From: Spodoptera frugiperda
Lineage: Eukaryota > Arthropoda > Insecta > Lepidoptera > Noctuidae
Reading direction: 5' to 3'
DNA length: 64,000 bases
NCBI RefSeq assembly: GCF_023101765.2
Contig: NC_064229.1
Coordinates: forward strand, 6,672,473 to 6,736,472
Part shown: piece by piece, positions 61,394-64,000 of the stretch
Numbering within the stretch: the first letter of the stretch is position 1
Layout of the letters: each line of letters begins with the position of its first letter
Notes under the pieces: generated by a model
Told to the model about the DNA's origin: nothing
Database searches by the model: none
What the model saw: only the letters and a program-made list of their open reading frames with translations
Position numbers and translations under genes: made by a program

Positions 61394-61993
61394 AATCCCA
61401 CAAAAACATTTCATGTTAAATGTTGCCAAGACGAGACCATATAGCTCGCACTGGCAAAAAGTAATCAGATCCCGTGTAGAGCCAAGTTTCTAACCCTACA
61501 TGCCCAGACCTAAATCGATAAGCCCTAATTTCACACTCAAGTTACGGGGAAATTCTACAGCCATAGCTCGTACTGCGTAGTTCGTAGCGCGTAGCAGAGT
61601 TTTTACGCTATAATCTCGTAGGCGTGCAAACCTTGGACGTAACTGGCGAGTTGGCCGCACGGAAAGAGTTTAGAAGATTGAATAGATTTTTAAGCTCAAG
61701 CCCATATGACGAATAGCAAAAAGTCCGTGCGGCCGACTCGCCAGTTACGTCCAAGGTTTGCACGCCTACGAGATTATAGCGTAAAAACTCTGCTACGCGC
61801 TACGAACTACGCAGTACGAGCTATGGCTGTAGAATTTCCCCGTAACTTGAGTGTGAAATTAGGGCTTATCGATTTAGGTCTGGGCATGTAGGGTTAGAAA
61901 CTTGGCTCTACACGGGATCTGATTACTTTTTGCCAGTGCGAGCTATATGGTCTCGTCTTGGCAACATTTAACATGAAATGTTTTTGTGGGATT
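61394..61993. mobile_element. Near-perfect 600-bp palindrome (hairpin element)
   Basis: The left arm 61394-61664 starts aatcccacaaaaacatttca. The right arm 61723-61993 ends with its exact complement. Reading both arms through, I found one mismatch (ttggcc against tcggcc near the centre). The loop is about 58 bases. It has no coding capacity; the frame at 61706-61891 is an accident of the arm. Confidence 0.9.
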
Positions 61994-62026
61994 TCATTTC
62001 TTTTTGTAGGTTGCTTATGATAGAAA

Positions 62027-62078
62027 GATAAAATGAGCGACAAATACAAGTATTTTTTTGTCGCTCATTTTTTCTTTC
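62027..62078. repeat. Small hairpin next to the palindrome
   Basis: Arms aaaatgagcgacaaa and tttgtcgctcatttt around a short AT loop. Confidence 0.7.
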
Positions 62079-62341
62079 TTTTTTTGGGGTATATTTCTTG
62101 TGCATCTGAGATGCCTTTTTTTATAGCCCATCGTAATTTTCTACCTACTATACAATATTCAAACCGTACGTAATCCTAAACTACTTAAGTTAAACCTATT
62201 AACAATGAAAATTAAACAATGACCTACGTATCAAATTATTCTCACTAAGTCGTACCTACATAAACAACTATAAACATATTATACCTACTAACCTATACTA
62301 CTTAATTGCAAATACCTACTTATTCAATCTTTGAATTTCTT

Positions 62342-62533
62342 AATTAAATTTGTGAGAAAATTGCAAACGTAATGCTAATACTTTTTATCAATGAAAATTA
62401 AAACACTAGTACCTAACTAAACCTTCACCTACTAAACTACTAAATTTATAAGAAAATTGCAAACGTAATCCTAATACTTTTTATCAATGAAAATTAAAAC
62501 ACTAGTATCTAAACCTTTACCTACTAAACTACT
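62342..62533 (+). repeat. Tandem duplication of about 96 bases
   Basis: The segment gaaaattgcaaacgtaat ... actttttatcaatgaaaatt ... tactaaactacta occurs twice, 96 bases apart, with a few differences. Confidence 0.8.
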
Positions 62534-62619
62534 AACAATTAAATATTAGGCAAATGGTTTTTTTCTCCGCGATAGCAAACTTTTAAATCACCGAAATATT
62601 CCGAAAATTTTTCATTCAA

Positions 62620-62765
62620 CGAGACAACCGTCGACGACGTCTGCCCTCGCGCGTCTGCCCGCGTTCGGGTGCCGCGCTCGCTGACGGGCCGATTATTTTT
62701 AGCTACTGCGCGGGGTCGAGGGGGCAGGCGGCGGGCGTTGGCGCATACTATACTTACGATGCTTA
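62620..62765. promoter_or_regulatory. GC/CpG-rich island, possible promoter-proximal region of the second serpin
   Basis: A sharp GC- and CpG-rich patch (cgtcgacgacgtctgccctc, ctcgcgcgtctgcccgcgtt, gggcaggcggcgggcg) in otherwise AT-rich DNA. On the - strand a GTAAGT donor follows GCATC at its upstream edge (about 62757). It could end a 5' UTR exon that joins the serpin exon starting at 60639. This is inference; no transcript evidence. Confidence 0.3.
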
Positions 62766-62899
62766 TGTTCAAAAGTATAGGTTGATTAATAAACACTTAC
62801 CGAAGTGAAGTGTAGTAATATTATTCATATCTAAGTACTTATGGGTAGGATAATGTTTTGATTTGATGAAAAGTTTGTGTTCTATGTACTTGTGTATAA

Positions 62900-63200
62900 T
62901 TTTCAGATCTCAAGCAGGAAATAGGGAATTAAGTTTCCCTATTTCAGATTTTTACCCCTCCGCGGCCGCATTCAGACCTCTAGCGTCAAAAGTTGCGGAA
63001 GTCTCGAACAAACTTTCACCCCTAGTTTAAGGGGTTGGGGGTAAAAGTTCCAAGTTTTAGGATTTTTTTGTTGTTTGGGTACTAATACTAGCTTACATAC
63101 CAAATTTCAGTTTTCTAGGACTTCAGGAAGTACCTTAAGAATTTTGTTGATCATCAGTGAGTGAGTGAGTGACGAACTCGGGGTATTTTAGATATCAATA
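62900..63200 (+). repeat. Retroposon 3' end with gtga tail
   Basis: Ends with ccaaatttcagttttctagg, actacttc-like sequence and a gtgagtgagtgagtgac simple repeat, as in many lepidopteran RTE-type tails. Confidence 0.5.
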
Positions 63201-64000
63201 AAATCTAATAGTGGAGCGCCTGGGGGTTTTTACCTCGGATTAGAGTTACAGTGAATGAATTAATATGATCGATGTGGGATATGGTTTTTTAAACTATAAA
63301 TTGCAATGTTTACCCAAAATTTTTTTGTGCACTCCATTTTTTTATTGTTTAAACAAATTATTATAAAAAATTAATGTTTGACCATATATTTTCACTTTAA
63401 ACAGTATTTTTTTATTTATATGTTAAATCTTACCTGAGTAGACATATAGGAACATTTTTCAAAGATACCTGTGTATAAAAATAGCAGTATCTCGAACAGG
63501 TAGAAAAACGTGGAGGGGAGAGCGGAGCGACAGCTGCTATGTACAATGGAACTTCTTGGCCAGTTTAATTATAAATGAAACGCACTTTATTGTGTACATT
63601 GAAAAAAATACGGTAATTAATTATGACTAATGAAAAGAAAAAAAAATTGTACAAAATCTGTTTATTTAAATATATTACATGGTTGTCTACATCAAATATT
63701 TTCTTCTACTTCATCTATCTGTATTATAGGTGAAGTATTGGAACAACTATTTCCGCTGCACTGTAAACATGATACACTGCAGTATAAACTACACTCGCGA
63801 GCAACCAAATCGACTCAACCTACATGTGCGCATTCGAAGATGTTTTCTTAAAAATATACTGAATTGCTTTTAAAAACCGATATATCATTAGAAAGCTTAC
63901 AACTTCAGCTTTATATTGGTACCATTATTATAAAAATTGTATCAGTACTTTTAAAATATTTAACTTAATTCAGCGGACTAGAGTATTTGCTCACTACGAC

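Noticed and set aside
61706..61891. 61-codon frame in the palindrome
   Set aside because: It lies wholly in one arm of the hairpin element and has no protein-like pattern.

Overview
The window looks like nuclear DNA of a lepidopteran, probably a noctuid-type moth. It is AT-rich, has short exons with GT/AG introns, holds no bacterial-style operons, and carries several copies of a tRNA-derived SINE typical of moth genomes, plus LINE tails and MITEs. The species assignment is inference from repeat type and gene family only.

Layout. (1) 1-4915: repeats only. (2) 4916-17379, + strand: an insect-type major facilitator (Tret1-like) transporter whose first exons are not seen. (3) 18362-25127, - strand: a secreted Kazal-like protein locus followed by four long Thr-rich, mucin-like exons. 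All five possible 3' exons have the same splice phase, and most end in their own stop. I read this as a signal-peptide plus Kazal head that can be joined to alternative 3' tails. Six copies of a C...C-x-R-P-x-T-W-x-T-T motif mark the long tails. (4) 29084-36068, + strand: a complete second transporter (515 aa), paralogue of the first, with matching exon phases and one extra intron. (5) 36268-42188, - strand: an inhibitory-type serpin (604 aa) with a Gln/Pro-rich N-terminal extension and a predicted Leu-Ser scissile bond. (6) 44734-50037, - strand: a divergent two-domain cyclin (485 aa) with a KEN box. (7) 50560-60611, - strand: a second serpin (514 aa) with an acidic insertion of about 100 residues and a weak hinge. 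Its signal-peptide exon lies about 7 kb upstream. (8) 60640-64000: repeats, including a nearly perfect palindrome of about 600 bp.

The genes do not form one pathway. The two transporters are a tandem pair split by the opposite-strand Kazal/mucin locus. The two serpins flank the cyclin on the same strand and share little beyond the serpin fold. Three products (the Kazal-like isoforms and both serpins) are predicted to be secreted and to belong to inhibitor folds, which makes the region protease-inhibitor rich. Exon models were built by hand from splice sites, and every complete model sums to a whole number of codons. None has been tested against transcripts.
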